64,000 nt of DNA from contig CAVSYR010000002.1 of NCBI GenBank assembly GCA_963732225.1, forward strand, positions 682,001 to 746,000, written 5' to 3'. The position numbers and the translations under genes were made by a program. Source of the stretch: VRUE01 sp963732225 (lineage in GTDB: Bacteria > Actinomycetota > Thermoleophilia > Solirubrobacterales > 70-9). The notes beneath the pieces were generated by a model, which saw only the letters and a program-made list of their open reading frames with translations, had not been told where the DNA came from and made no database searches. Shown here one piece after another: positions 51,748 through 60,260 of this stretch; the stretch's first letter is position 1, and every line of letters begins with the position of its first letter.

Positions 51748-52578
51748 TCAGGTGTACATCCCCCCGAACATGCCACCGGTGACGTTGAGCACTTGGCCGT
51801 GTACGTAGTTGGCCAGCGGTGAGCAGAGGAAGAGGACCGGGGCCGAGGCCTCCTCCGGGGTGGCGGGACGACCGAGCGGGATGATCGCCGAGGCCATCGC
51901 CCGCATCTGCTCGGGGATGCCGAGCTCGATCTTCTCGCCGCCCGGAGCGGTCATCTCGCCGCCCTGCTCCTTGGCCGCGGTGAGGCGGGTATCGACGAAG
52001 CCGAAGGCGACCGCGTTGACGTTGATCTTGAACTGGCCCCACTCCTTGGCCAGCGTTTTGGTCAGGCCGACAACACCCATCTTGGCCGCCGAGTAGTTGA
52101 CCTGGCCGGCGTTGCCCATCATCCCTGAGGTCGAGGAGGTGTTGACGATCTTGCGGAAGACCTCCACGCCTTCGTTGCGCTCGGCCTTGGCAGCCTCGCG
52201 CCAGTGTGGCGCGAGCGCGCGGGCGACGCGGAAGGGCACGATCGTGTGGATGTCGATCATCGCCTGAAACTGCTCGTCGGTCATCTTGTGGGCGACGCTG
52301 TCCCAGGTGTAGCCGGCGTTATTGACGACGATGTCGACGGCGCCGAAGGCGTCGATCCCAGCGGCGACGAGCGCGTCGGCGGCGTCGGGCTTGGTCAGGT
52401 CGCCGGCGAAGACCGCGGTCTCGCCGTCGATCTCGCTCGCGGTCTGCTCGGCGACGTCGGCGTCGAGGTCGTTGATCAGCACCTTGGCGCCCTCGGCGAC
52501 GAACATCTCGGCCGTCGCCCGGCCGATCCCGCGCGCCGATCCGGTGACGATCGCCGCTTTCCCGTCAAGAAGTCCCAT
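51748..52578 (-). CDS. SDR oxidoreductase (3-oxoacyl-ACP reductase-like)
   Basis: 276 aa. Complete classical SDR: VTGSARGIGRATAE, NNAGYTW, catalytic Ser in VNTSSTSG and Y-x3-K in VNYSAAKMG. A 30-residue insertion (TAAKEQGGEMTAPGGEKIEL) sits in the substrate loop. The C-terminal VLNVTGGMFGGMYT is unusual but ordered-looking. NAD(P)-dependent reduction of a ketone, substrate unknown. AAGGAGAGAG precedes the ATG. Confidence 0.93.
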   Translation of the reverse strand: MGLLDGKAAIVTGSARGIGRATAEMFVAEGAKVLINDLDADVAEQTASEIDGETAVFAGDLTKPDAADALVAAGIDAFGAVDIVVNNAGYTWDSVAHKMTDEQFQAMIDIHTIVPFRVARALAPHWREAAKAERNEGVEVFRKIVNTSSTSGMMGNAGQVNYSAAKMGVVGLTKTLAKEWGQFKINVNAVAFGFVDTRLTAAKEQGGEMTAPGGEKIELGIPEQMRAMASAIIPLGRPATPEEASAPVLFLCSPLANYVHGQVLNVTGGMFGGMYT

Positions 52579-52683
52579 CAGTCGCTCTCTCCTTATGGAT
52601 TCAGTGAAATTCGGCTCGGGAGGCTACAAGGAACCAACCGCCCTGGTTGACTGGCCAGTCGGGCGCTGGGCCCGGCGGTGCCT

Positions 52684-53472
52684 TCAGGGCGTGGGGGACA
52701 TCAGCATCTGGTACTCGAAGGCCGTCTCGTAGCCGAGCTCGAGGTAGATCGGCTTGCCCATCGGCGATGCCTGCAGCGAGGCGACGTCGGCGCCGAGGTC
52801 GAAGCCGGCATTGGTCGCGGCCACGGTCACCGCCCGGCCGATTCCCTTGCCGCGTGCCTGCTCGAGACTGCCGACCCAGTAGATGCCGGCGACGCCGTGG
52901 CTGACCATCGTCATCGCGATGCCGACCGGCTCGCCGTCGAGCAAGGCGAGGAAGGCGACCACGTTCTCGGCGAGCAGGCCGGCGTGATTGGTGTAGCCGG
53001 TGAAGACCTCGGGCGGGAAGCCGATGCTCGCGTAGGAGGCGATCGCGACGCGCCAGAAGTCGCTCGCCTGCTCGATCGCGGTCAGTCTGCGCAGCTCGGC
53101 TCCTGCGCGAAGCTCGGGCGGCTCCAGCTTCTCCTCAAGCGTCATCTCCGGCATTTCGTAGACGAGCTGGAGGCCGGCCGCCTCGGCAGCGGCGAGGAGA
53201 TCGCGATCCTCCTCCTGGCCGCCCCGCACCCAGACGCTGAAGCCACGCTTGCGGGCGGCGAAGAACTCCGTCGCCCGGGCGACGAACTCGTTCGCGTCGA
53301 TGCCGTCGTCGCGACGGAAGGCGCCGTTGGAGATAACCGGGTGGGTGGAGCAGCCGGCGCCGAAGAGCCAGCCCGGTTCGGCCTCGATCGCGGCGCCCGG
53401 GTCGAGCTCGAAGAACTGGCGCGAACTGTCGACCAGATTGAGGTGGGAGCGCTGTAGCGGGCTAGCGGCCAA
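52684..53472 (-). CDS. GNAT family N-acetyltransferase
   Basis: 262 aa. The acetyl-CoA site is in the second half: YWVGSLEQARGKGIGRAVTV (the Q/RxxGxG/A motif). The N-terminal half (about 1-115) is a degenerate partner domain with a hydrophobic core, as in two-domain GNATs. Acceptor unknown. The start overlaps the stop of the VOC gene by 11 bases, so these two are cotranslated. Confidence 0.85.
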   Translation of the reverse strand: MAASPLQRSHLNLVDSSRQFFELDPGAAIEAEPGWLFGAGCSTHPVISNGAFRRDDGIDANEFVARATEFFAARKRGFSVWVRGGQEEDRDLLAAAEAAGLQLVYEMPEMTLEEKLEPPELRAGAELRRLTAIEQASDFWRVAIASYASIGFPPEVFTGYTNHAGLLAENVVAFLALLDGEPVGIAMTMVSHGVAGIYWVGSLEQARGKGIGRAVTVAATNAGFDLGADVASLQASPMGKPIYLELGYETAFEYQMLMSPTP

Positions 53473-53884
53473 GCTCGACGTCGCCGCTCTCGGTGACGGT
53501 CCAGTGCGGGTTGTGGGCGACCTCCCAGGGATGGCCGTCGGGGTCGATGAAGACCCCGCTGTAGCCGCCCCAGAAGGTTTCGGCGGGCTCGCGGCCGATC
53601 GTCGCTCCGGCGCTCCGCGCTTCCTCGATCGTCGCGTCGACCTCGGCCGGTGAGCCGAAGTTGAGCGCCAGGGTCACGCCGCCCCAGCCACCGCCGTCGG
53701 CGACCGCGCTGTCCTCGGCCAGGCGCGTCCGATCCCAGAGGGCGAGGACCATCCCGCCGGTCTGGAAGAAGACGACGTCGTCGTCCGGCGCCGCGCCGCT
53801 GCTCCAGCCGAGCGCCTCGTAGAAGCGGCGCGCCCGCCCGAGGTCACCCACGCCGAGGGTGATCAGGTTGACGCGCTGCTTCAC
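53462..53884 (-). CDS. VOC family (glyoxalase/dioxygenase superfamily) protein
   Basis: 140 aa. Two beta-alpha-beta-beta-beta modules, with VNLITLGVGDLGRARRFYEA and GYSGVFIDPDGHPWEVAHNP. The Glu near the C-terminus (WEVAHNPHW) fits a metal ligand, but a full triad is not evident. Reaction unknown. Second in a run DUF4234-VOC-GNAT, seven bases after the DUF4234 stop. Confidence 0.88.
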   Translation of the reverse strand: MKQRVNLITLGVGDLGRARRFYEALGWSSGAAPDDDVVFFQTGGMVLALWDRTRLAEDSAVADGGGWGGVTLALNFGSPAEVDATIEEARSAGATIGREPAETFWGGYSGVFIDPDGHPWEVAHNPHWTVTESGDVELGR

Positions 53885-53891
53885 GGGCGGT

Positions 53892-54413
53892 TCAGGCCGT
53901 GGGCGCCGCGGGCGGCGGGTCGCCGGCGGGCGGCTCGGTCGCCTGCGGCTGCTCGGGCAGCGGCGGTGGCATCGGGTCGGCGGGGGCTGGAGGCGCGAGT
54001 TCGCCCTCGACTGGGTTGGCCTCTGCCTGCCAGACCTTGTTCAGCTCGGACTGGACGTAGAACCACAGCGCCGGCGAGATGACCACGAAGAGGATGATCG
54101 CGATCCAACCGTTGAGCGGGGTCTGCCCCGCGACCTTCGAGGCGCCCATGACGCGCTTGGTCCCGCGCCAGTAGGTGATCAGGGCGGGCACGACGATGAT
54201 GCCGCCGGGGAAGAGGGCGAGCAGGGAGTTGGTCGGGTTTTGACCGAGGTCGTAGCCCTTGGCCTTGCCGTAGTCGCGCAGCTCGCGATTGATCTTGTAC
54301 CACCAGACCAGGTGATAGATGCCGAGCGTGATGTACGGCAGCAGCGCCGCCGCCCACGGGCTGCGGATCTTCACTTTGTCCTGACTCTCCCTGAGCTGCA
54401 TTTCGTAAGCCAT
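53892..54413 (-). CDS. DUF4234 membrane protein
   Basis: 173 aa. It has the DUF4234 pattern SPWAAALLPYITLGIYHLVW, then WYKINRELRDYGKA, and three to four hydrophobic segments, followed by a Pro/Ala-rich tail (about 135-173) that is probably disordered. The function of the family is unknown. First gene of a DUF4234-VOC-GNAT run. Confidence 0.85.
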   Translation of the reverse strand: MAYEMQLRESQDKVKIRSPWAAALLPYITLGIYHLVWWYKINRELRDYGKAKGYDLGQNPTNSLLALFPGGIIVVPALITYWRGTKRVMGASKVAGQTPLNGWIAIILFVVISPALWFYVQSELNKVWQAEANPVEGELAPPAPADPMPPPLPEQPQATEPPAGDPPPAAPTA

Positions 54414-54434
54414 CTAACCCTCGTTTCTCCCCGC

Positions 54435-54477
54435 GTCGAATAGGTCGCGAAGACCCTACTCGACGTTTCGCGCGAAA
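54435..54477. promoter_or_regulatory. Palindromes in the divergent DUF4234/NTF2 region
   Basis: TTTCGCGCGAAA (54466-54477) is a perfect 12-bp palindrome. Just before it, GTCGA ... TCGAC (54435-54464) frames a second imperfect inverted repeat. Both lie in the 110-base gap between divergent genes and could be operators. No regulator is adjacent. Confidence 0.35.
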
Positions 54478-54523
54478 TTCACCACACCCACATTTACGCT
54501 CTACGCTTCGAACCTACGTCCAG

Positions 54524-54907
54524 ATGAGTGCTCAGCAGACAGAGGAGATCCTGCGATCCGCGTACCGGGCCTTCAACGCCCGTGACGTCGATGCGGCCCT
54601 GGAGTTGATGCACGCCGAGGTCGATTGGCCGAACGCGTGGGAGGGAGGTCGCGTCGTTGGGCGCGCCGCCGTGGGTGACTACTGGCGCCGGCAGTTCGAA
54701 TCGATCTCGAGTCAGGTGGAGCCCGAGGTGTTCGATCATCTGGCGAACGGTGAAGTGAGCGTCCTGGTCGACCAGACGGTCCATGACGCGAAGAGCGGCG
54801 AGAAGCTCTCGGAGGGAATGGTTCGCCACCGCTATCGGCTCGAGGACGGCCTGATCGTGTGGATGGACGTCGAGGAGGCCGCGGCGTCGCAGTCTGCTGA
54901 CGCTTAG
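54524..54907 (+). CDS. NTF2-like/SnoaL-fold protein
   Basis: 127 aa. ILRSAYRAFNARDVDAALELMHAEVDW is the usual opening of the SnoaL-like family, and the ending YRLEDGLIVWMDVEE is typical. It may be an isomerase, a binding protein or of no enzymatic function. No partner gene. Its stop overlaps the convergent SixA stop by four bases. Confidence 0.82.
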   Translation: MSAQQTEEILRSAYRAFNARDVDAALELMHAEVDWPNAWEGGRVVGRAAVGDYWRRQFESISSQVEPEVFDHLANGEVSVLVDQTVHDAKSGEKLSEGMVRHRYRLEDGLIVWMDVEEAAASQSADA

Positions 54908-55338
54908 GCGCCGGCGATCGCGGCCAGGTCCTTGGGCCTGAGCAGAGCGACCAAGGTGCTGCCGTCGATGATGGCGAGGCCGCCCTTGCGCAGCTTGATG
55001 TTGGCGCCGGTGAGGCGCGCCACCTCGCTCGAGAAGTCGGGCTCGTGGCCGACAAGGAGGGCATCGCCGCGGCCGGCGGCCAGGGCCGTGGAGTCGAAGG
55101 GGCCGCCCCGCAGATCCTCGCTGACCTCCGGCTCGAACCCAAGGGCCTCACAGGCCAGCTTGGCGGTGTCGGCTGCCCGCGCCTTCGGGCTGGTCAGGCA
55201 GACGTCGGGCTTGGCCGCGAACGCTGCCAACGCTCGTCCGGCCGCCTCGGCCTGACGCTCGCCCTTGAGCGTCAGTCGCCGCGCCGCGTCGTCGCCGAGG
55301 CCTTCCTCGGCATCACCGTGCCTGAGCAGGTAGATCAT
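54904..55338 (-). CDS. sixA: Phosphohistidine phosphatase SixA-like
   Basis: 144 aa from ATG 55338. Histidine phosphatase fold with the RHG motif (IYLLRHGDAEEG), second His in LLVGHEPDFS and Arg in TSPKARAADTA. In E. coli SixA acts on phosphohistidine in phosphotransfer proteins. The target here is unknown. TAGCAT is seven bases before the start. Confidence 0.9.
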   Translation of the reverse strand: MIYLLRHGDAEEGLGDDAARRLTLKGERQAEAAGRALAAFAAKPDVCLTSPKARAADTAKLACEALGFEPEVSEDLRGGPFDSTALAAGRGDALLVGHEPDFSSEVARLTGANIKLRKGGLAIIDGSTLVALLRPKDLAAIAGA

Positions 55339-55345
55339 CTCCCCG

Positions 55346-55351
55346 ATGCTA
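55346..55351 (-). promoter_or_regulatory. -10 hexamer for sixA
   Basis: TAGCAT on the minus strand, seven bases before ATG 55338. Confidence 0.35.
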
Positions 55352-55379
55352 TGAAGTCGGGCCCACCGGGTGCTTTGCC

Positions 55380-55385
55380 TATGCT
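55380..55385 (+). promoter_or_regulatory. -10-like hexamer for the GH114 gene
   Basis: TATGCT stands six bases before CTG 55392, preceded by a TG two bases further upstream. A transcript starting about seven bases downstream would begin at the CTG itself. Confidence 0.3.
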
Positions 55386-55391
55386 CGGGGC

Positions 55392-56174
55392 CTGACCCTT
55401 CGTCGCTCAGCCGCCGCCGCACTCGTCGCCTGCCTGGTCCTGCTCTTTTGCGACTCGGCCCTTGCCCGCTGGCATCCGGGCCCAACCACGCAATCCTGGC
55501 AGTGGCAGCTGCAGGGCAAGATCGACACCGGTGTCGACGCCAGCGTCTACGACGTCGACGGCTTTGAAACGCCGGTGAGCATCGTGCGGAGGCTGCACCA
55601 GCAGGGCCGGCACGTCGTCTGCTACCTCGATGTCGGCAGCTGGGAGAGCTACCGACCGGATGCCGACTCGTTTCCTCGCTCGGTGATCGGCCGCGTCTAC
55701 GAAGGCTTCCCGAACGAGCGCTGGCTCGATGTCCGTCGCTTTCACCTCTTTGCCAAGCCGCTCGAGCGGCGCTTCGACATCTGCGCCCGCAAGGGGTTCG
55801 ACGCGGTAGAGCCGGACAACATCGCCGGCTGGGAAAACAAGACGGGCTTCCCGATCGGCGCCAGTGCCCAGCTGCGCTTCAACCGCTGGGTGGCGCGGCA
55901 GGTCCACGCTCGCGGCATGGCGGTGGCGCTGAAGAACGACGGCGGTCAGGTGAAGCAGCTGCTCGGCAGCTTCGACTTCGCGATCGTCGAGCAGTGCTTC
56001 CAGTACGACGAATGCGGCACCTACGAGTCCTTCGTCAAAGCCGGCAAGGCGGTCTTCGAGGCCGAGTACGAACTCGAACCGCCGGCGTATTGCGACGCCG
56101 CGGCAAGCCTCGGCTTCAGCGCAATCCGCAAGTCGTACGATCTTTTCGCCCAGCCCTGGCGTCCCTGTCCTTAG
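55392..56174 (+). CDS. Secreted endo-alpha-1,4-polygalactosaminidase-like glycosidase (GH114)
   Basis: 260 aa when read from CTG 55392. The signal peptide TLRRSAAAALVACLVLLF plus CDSALA and the first strand (IDTGVDASVYDVDGFETP) are only included from this point. The first standard start, GTG 55575, would cut both off. Family blocks VVCYLDVGSWESYRPDADSF, GFDAVEPDNIAGW, ALKNDGGQ and VEQCFQYDECGTY are all present. An ATG at 55381 in another frame ends at once (TGA 55393). The CTG is either a real start or the sign of a one-base deletion. Confidence 0.83.
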   Translation: MTLRRSAAAALVACLVLLFCDSALARWHPGPTTQSWQWQLQGKIDTGVDASVYDVDGFETPVSIVRRLHQQGRHVVCYLDVGSWESYRPDADSFPRSVIGRVYEGFPNERWLDVRRFHLFAKPLERRFDICARKGFDAVEPDNIAGWENKTGFPIGASAQLRFNRWVARQVHARGMAVALKNDGGQVKQLLGSFDFAIVEQCFQYDECGTYESFVKAGKAVFEAEYELEPPAYCDAAASLGFSAIRKSYDLFAQPWRPCP

Positions 56175-56210
56175 TTCCGGCGACGGCTCGGCCGTACCAT
56201 CTGAGGCTCG

Positions 56211-56360
56211 ATGCCTCTCGCGCTCGGCGGCCACTTCCTTTTCCGCGAGGTCTCGCATGGCAGCTGGCTCGCTGTCGCCGCGATCGTCGCAGGCATGCTT
56301 CTGCTGCGCTTCTGGTCGCAGATCGTTGCCTGGATCGAGCAGCGCTGGCGAGCACGCTGA
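56211..56360 (+). CDS. Small single-pass membrane protein of unknown function
   Basis: 49 aa: a hydrophobic segment (WLAVAAIVAGMLLLRFW) between a short N-terminus and a basic, Trp-rich tail (IVAWIEQRWRAR). ATG 56211 has a weak GAGG upstream. It is the only gene candidate between the GH114 and amidase genes. Family not recognised. Confidence 0.5.
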   Translation: MPLALGGHFLFREVSHGSWLAVAAIVAGMLLLRFWSQIVAWIEQRWRAR

Positions 56361-56367
56361 GCGTGGA

Positions 56368-57078
56368 TTAGCAGCCGCCGAGGTGGTGAAGGCGGCGGCG
56401 ATAGATCTGCATCGAGGAATGCCGCCAGTCCCCGTGGGTCTGCCGTCGCAGGCTCGCGACCCGCTCGCGGTGGTACGGAGAGGAGAGGCTCTCGGCATGG
56501 CCAATCACGTTGCGCAGCTTGATCTGAAAACGACAGCTCAAGTAGTGAGTCAGCGCCAGCGAAGCGCGCATCTCGCGTCGGTTGCCCAGTACTTCGGCAT
56601 CGCTGAACCCGGTGTGCTCGATCCCGATCGCGGTCCAGTTGAGCCCAACCGTGTGCCGACAGCGAACTCGCGTCGAGGCCAATTGGTAGATCCGCCCCGA
56701 CCCAGAGACGACGAAGTGCGAGCAGACATTCGGTAGCTCATGCAGCTCCGGATCCGGATGGTCGGGCGCGAATGTGTTGTAGACCGAGGCGGCGGTCCCG
56801 GCTTCGGCCCAGTGCTCGACGATCACGTGCGGATGCCTCAGCCGCCAGGTGTGTTCCCCGTAGTGCCGCTCCGAGTAGGCCGCCATCTGCCGCTTACGCT
56901 TCGGGCCGAAGGGGATGAGGTGGCTGATGATGTCGGGGCGGGGCGCCGATCGTGTGCGTGTTGCAGATGGGCTGCCGGGGGGATCCGCCGGTGCCCGGGC
57001 GATACCAAGGCCCTTGATTACAAATAGGAGCAGAATCGAGATACAGAGCCCGCTCGTGAAAACCGTTCGCTTGATCAA
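56368..57078 (-). CDS. Exported PGRP-like N-acetylmuramoyl-L-alanine amidase
   Basis: 236 aa. A signal anchor (about 7-26) is followed by an Amidase_2/PGRP domain. Probable zinc ligands are His in VIVEHWAE and His in VIGHAES. The middle has SHFVVSGSGRIYQL, then NWTAIGIEHTGFSD. It cleaves the wall between MurNAc and L-Ala. Its start overlaps the stop of the upstream membrane-protein gene by four bases. Lower GC than most of the window. Confidence 0.85.
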   Translation of the reverse strand: MIKRTVFTSGLCISILLLFVIKGLGIARAPADPPGSPSATRTRSAPRPDIISHLIPFGPKRKRQMAAYSERHYGEHTWRLRHPHVIVEHWAEAGTAASVYNTFAPDHPDPELHELPNVCSHFVVSGSGRIYQLASTRVRCRHTVGLNWTAIGIEHTGFSDAEVLGNRREMRASLALTHYLSCRFQIKLRNVIGHAESLSSPYHRERVASLRRQTHGDWRHSSMQIYRRRLHHLGGC

Positions 57079-57770
57079 CGGTCGCTCGATAGCCCAAGTC
57101 GAATCAGGCGTTCGAAGGTCTGTCGTTCCAGCTCACCGTTCGTTGCTGTTTTTCGTGCTTCCTCGAAGAGATCCGCTGGGATCCAGATGAGGTGCTTGTC
57201 GTCCAGTCCCTGCTCCGCCAGCTTTTCCGATGTGATTTTCGGCGTGCGGAGCATGTGCAGGTATGAATAAATCGCAGACGCGATCGCCAGAGCTGTGCCG
57301 AGCACAAAAGCGACCCGAATAAGCGTGCTGTGATCCCGAAAGGCAACGACCGTTGCGACGACCGTTGCGCCGATAACAACAGACCCAAGAAGGCCTTGCA
57401 AAAGACGCACACTGTTGGAAAGTGGTTTGACCTGCCTGATCTGGGCGACGACCGTCTCGTAGATGAGCGCCTTGGCTTTAAGTTGATCGTTGACCAAGTC
57501 CTCGAGGCAGCGTCGAGCTCCGCCCAAAACCGTCAGGTCCGCGTACTGCTGAAACATGTAAGAGAGCAGAAGGAAGAGGAGCGCCGGGAGTGGCAGGAGC
57601 ACATCGGGTGTCCCCGCAGCTACTCCAACTGAGCCCGCAATGGCAGCGACCGAGAAAAAGAGCGCGACCACCCGCTCGACGGCATTGCGGCCCGTCTGGT
57701 TGACATGAAAGAACGCAATTGCCTCATCGCGTCGCGTTTGTACTTGTTCTATCTCGGCAGACACGCCCAC
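57075..57770 (-). CDS. Uncharacterised four-helix membrane protein
   Basis: 231 aa. Two hydrophobic hairpins: FFSVAAIAGSVGVAAG with LPALLFLLLSYMF, and LLGSVVIGATVVATVVAF with VAFVLGTALAIASAIYSYL. Between and after them lie charged helices. Codon use is less GC-rich than usual here. Encoded upstream of, and coupled to, the PGRP-type amidase, so it may help in its export or regulation (inference). No family recognised. Confidence 0.65.
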   Translation of the reverse strand: MGVSAEIEQVQTRRDEAIAFFHVNQTGRNAVERVVALFFSVAAIAGSVGVAAGTPDVLLPLPALLFLLLSYMFQQYADLTVLGGARRCLEDLVNDQLKAKALIYETVVAQIRQVKPLSNSVRLLQGLLGSVVIGATVVATVVAFRDHSTLIRVAFVLGTALAIASAIYSYLHMLRTPKITSEKLAEQGLDDKHLIWIPADLFEEARKTATNGELERQTFERLIRLGLSSDR

Positions 57771-57776
57771 ATAGTT

Positions 57777-58955
57777 CTACAACCCCATCAACTTCCCGAG
57801 GATCTCCTTCATCACCTCGTCGGTCCCCCCGCCAATCGGCCCCAGCCGCGCGTCGCGAACCGCGCGCTCGATGCCGTACTCGCGCATGTAGCCGTAGCCG
57901 CCGTGGATCTGGAGGGATTGGTCGGCGATCTCTAGGACGGCGCGCTGGGTGATGAGCTTGGCCATGGTCACGTCCTGGATGCAGTTTTGGCCTTCGTGGA
58001 AGAGGCGCAGGGCGTTGTAGGTGAGGGCGCGGGAGGCCTCGGCCTTGGTCGCCATCTCGGCGACCTGGTGGCGGATCGCCTGGAACTTGCCGATCGGGCG
58101 GCCGAAGGCTTCGCGCTCGAGGGCGTAGGAGACGGTGGTCTCTATGAGGCGCTGCATTGCGCCGACGGCGCCGATCGCCATCAGCAGCCGCTCCCAGGCG
58201 AAGTTGGCCATGATCAGCTTGAAGCCCTCGTTCTCGCCGCCGAGCAGGTTCTCCTCGGGCACCTCGACATCGGTGAAGGCCAGCTCGCCGGTATCGGATG
58301 AGTGCCAGCCCATCTTCTCCAGCTTCTGCGCCACCTCGTAGCCGGGCATCTCGCGCTCGAGCACGAGGAAGGAGATGCCGCCGTGGCCGCCTTCTTTGGT
58401 CGTCTTGACGGCGCAGACGAGGAAGTCGGCGCGGACGCCGTTGGTGATGAAGGTCTTCGAGCCGTTGACGACGTAGCCGCCGTCGACCTTCTCGGCGAAG
58501 GTGGAGATGCCGGCGACGTCGGAGCCGGCGCCCGGCTCGGTGATCCCGAGCGCGCCGATCTTCTCGCCGGCGATGCCGGGCACCAGCCAGCGTTGCTTCT
58601 GGTGCTCGGTGCCGAAGTTGAAGATCGGCGGCATCGCGATCGAGGTGTGGGCGTTGAGGCCGGCGGCGACGCCGCCGGAGCCGCCGGAGCGGGCCAGCTC
58701 CTCGACCCAGATCGCGTCGTGCAGGTGGGTGCCGCCCTGGCCGCCGAGCTCCTCGGGGAACTTGAGGCCGAGGAAGCCGAGCTCGGCGCAGCGCTTGTAG
58801 AGCTCTCGGGGGAATTCGCGCGCCGCCTCCCACTCGTCGACGTTGGGGGCGATCTCCTTGATGACGAAGCGGCGGACCGTCTCGCGCAGCTCCTCGTGCT
58901 CCTCACCGAATGGCGGCAGCGTGGCGCGCGTTCCCGTGTCCTTGATTACGGTCAT
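57777..58955 (-). CDS. Acyl-CoA dehydrogenase
   Basis: 392 aa from ATG 58955; an in-frame ATG 21 bases upstream is less likely. FAD enzyme introducing an alpha-beta double bond in acyl-CoA. Signatures: ITEPGAGSDVAGI, YVVNGSKTFITNG and YALEREAFGRPIG. The MCAD-type catalytic Glu position reads PIGGGTDEVM (Gly), so the base may be a helix-G Glu as in isovaleryl/long-chain enzymes (inference). Divergent from the DUF445 gene. Confidence 0.93.
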   Translation of the reverse strand: MTVIKDTGTRATLPPFGEEHEELRETVRRFVIKEIAPNVDEWEAAREFPRELYKRCAELGFLGLKFPEELGGQGGTHLHDAIWVEELARSGGSGGVAAGLNAHTSIAMPPIFNFGTEHQKQRWLVPGIAGEKIGALGITEPGAGSDVAGISTFAEKVDGGYVVNGSKTFITNGVRADFLVCAVKTTKEGGHGGISFLVLEREMPGYEVAQKLEKMGWHSSDTGELAFTDVEVPEENLLGGENEGFKLIMANFAWERLLMAIGAVGAMQRLIETTVSYALEREAFGRPIGKFQAIRHQVAEMATKAEASRALTYNALRLFHEGQNCIQDVTMAKLITQRAVLEIADQSLQIHGGYGYMREYGIERAVRDARLGPIGGGTDEVMKEILGKLMGL

Positions 58956-58988
58956 TGCTGCCTCACCGCACATCATCCCCTAAAAGCA

Positions 58989-60260
58989 ATGGACCACACG
59001 ACCCTTAGCCTGATCACGATCCCGCTCTTCACCGGGGCGATCGGCTACGTGACCAACCTCAGCGGGGTCTGGATGCTCTTCTACCCGGTGCGCTTTGCCG
59101 GGATCAAAGTGCCGGGCTTGGCACCGCTCGCCAACGTGATGCCGCGGCGCGTCCAGCAGATCCCGGGGCTCGGCCAGGGCGGCCTCGGCTGGCAGGGGAT
59201 CGTCCCCTCGCGGGCGGCGAAGATGGGCTCGATCGCGGTCGACAAAGGGATCTCGAAGCTGGGCAGCCCCGGCGACTTCTACCGCCAGCTCGACCCCGAG
59301 GCGATCGCCGAGCAGATCCTCGAGACGGCACGTGGCGAGATCCACGACGTGGTCGAGCGGATCATGGAGCGCGAGCGTCCGCAGCTCTGGCACGACCTGC
59401 CGCCGCGCGTGCGCGCTGCCGTCCATGCCCGCGTCGAGGAGCAGCTGCCGCAGATCGTGCGCACGATCACCGATGAAATTGGCACCCACGCCGATGAGCT
59501 GATCGACGTCAAGCTGATGGTGATCCGCCGGCTCGAGGCCAACCCGGCGCTGGCCAACCGGATCTTCCTCGAGGTCGGCCGCAAGGAGCTGCGCTTCATC
59601 GTCAACTTCGGCTTCTTCTTCGGCCTCCTGCTCGGCATCCCGACCGCTTTCTTCACCCAGGAGGTGCTGACCCAGTGGTGGGTGCTGCCGATCGCCGGGG
59701 TGCTGATCGGCTACACGACCAACCTGCTCGGCATCCGCATGATTTTCGAGCCGGTGCGGCCGCGGCGGGTCGGGCCGTTCGAGGTCCAAGGGCTCTTCCT
59801 CAAGCGCCAGCCCGAGGTGGCCGGGGTCTACGCCGACATCATCGCCGAGGACGTGGTGACGATGACCAACGTCGCCGAGGACCTGATGCACGGGCCGAAC
59901 TCGGATCGCACCCGGCAGCTGATCGAGGACTCGCTGCGGCCCGCGGTCGATCGGGCGCTGGGCCGGGCGCGCTCGGCGGTGCGCGTCGCGGTCGGCAGTC
60001 GCGATTACGAGATGATCCGCACCTCGCTCGCCGCCGAGGCGGCGGACTACGCGGTCACGCCGCTCGCCGACGAGGAGTTCAACGCCAGGCAGCGCAGCGG
60101 TGTGCGCGAGTTCGTCGCCACGCAGGTGCGGGCGATGGGGCCGCCCGAATTCTCGGAGATGCTGCGCACGGCGATGCGCGAGGACGAGTGGCTGCTCTAC
60201 CTGCACGGGGCCGTGCTCGGATTCGGCGCGGGACTGCTACACCTGGCGATCTTCGGATGA
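58989..60260 (+). CDS. DUF445 family membrane protein
   Basis: 423 aa. It opens with two related hydrophobic segments, LSLITIPLFTGAIGYVTNLS (about 5-24) and, in the middle, VLPIAGVLIGYTTNLLGIRM, the GYxTNxxA/G repeat typical of DUF445 (YheB-like). A helical cytoplasmic region lies between them and a last helix at the C-terminus (LHGAVLGFGAGLLHLAIFG). Function unknown. Coupled by ATGA to the DUF4393 gene. Confidence 0.88.
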   Translation: MDHTTLSLITIPLFTGAIGYVTNLSGVWMLFYPVRFAGIKVPGLAPLANVMPRRVQQIPGLGQGGLGWQGIVPSRAAKMGSIAVDKGISKLGSPGDFYRQLDPEAIAEQILETARGEIHDVVERIMERERPQLWHDLPPRVRAAVHARVEEQLPQIVRTITDEIGTHADELIDVKLMVIRRLEANPALANRIFLEVGRKELRFIVNFGFFFGLLLGIPTAFFTQEVLTQWWVLPIAGVLIGYTTNLLGIRMIFEPVRPRRVGPFEVQGLFLKRQPEVAGVYADIIAEDVVTMTNVAEDLMHGPNSDRTRQLIEDSLRPAVDRALGRARSAVRVAVGSRDYEMIRTSLAAEAADYAVTPLADEEFNARQRSGVREFVATQVRAMGPPEFSEMLRTAMREDEWLLYLHGAVLGFGAGLLHLAIFG

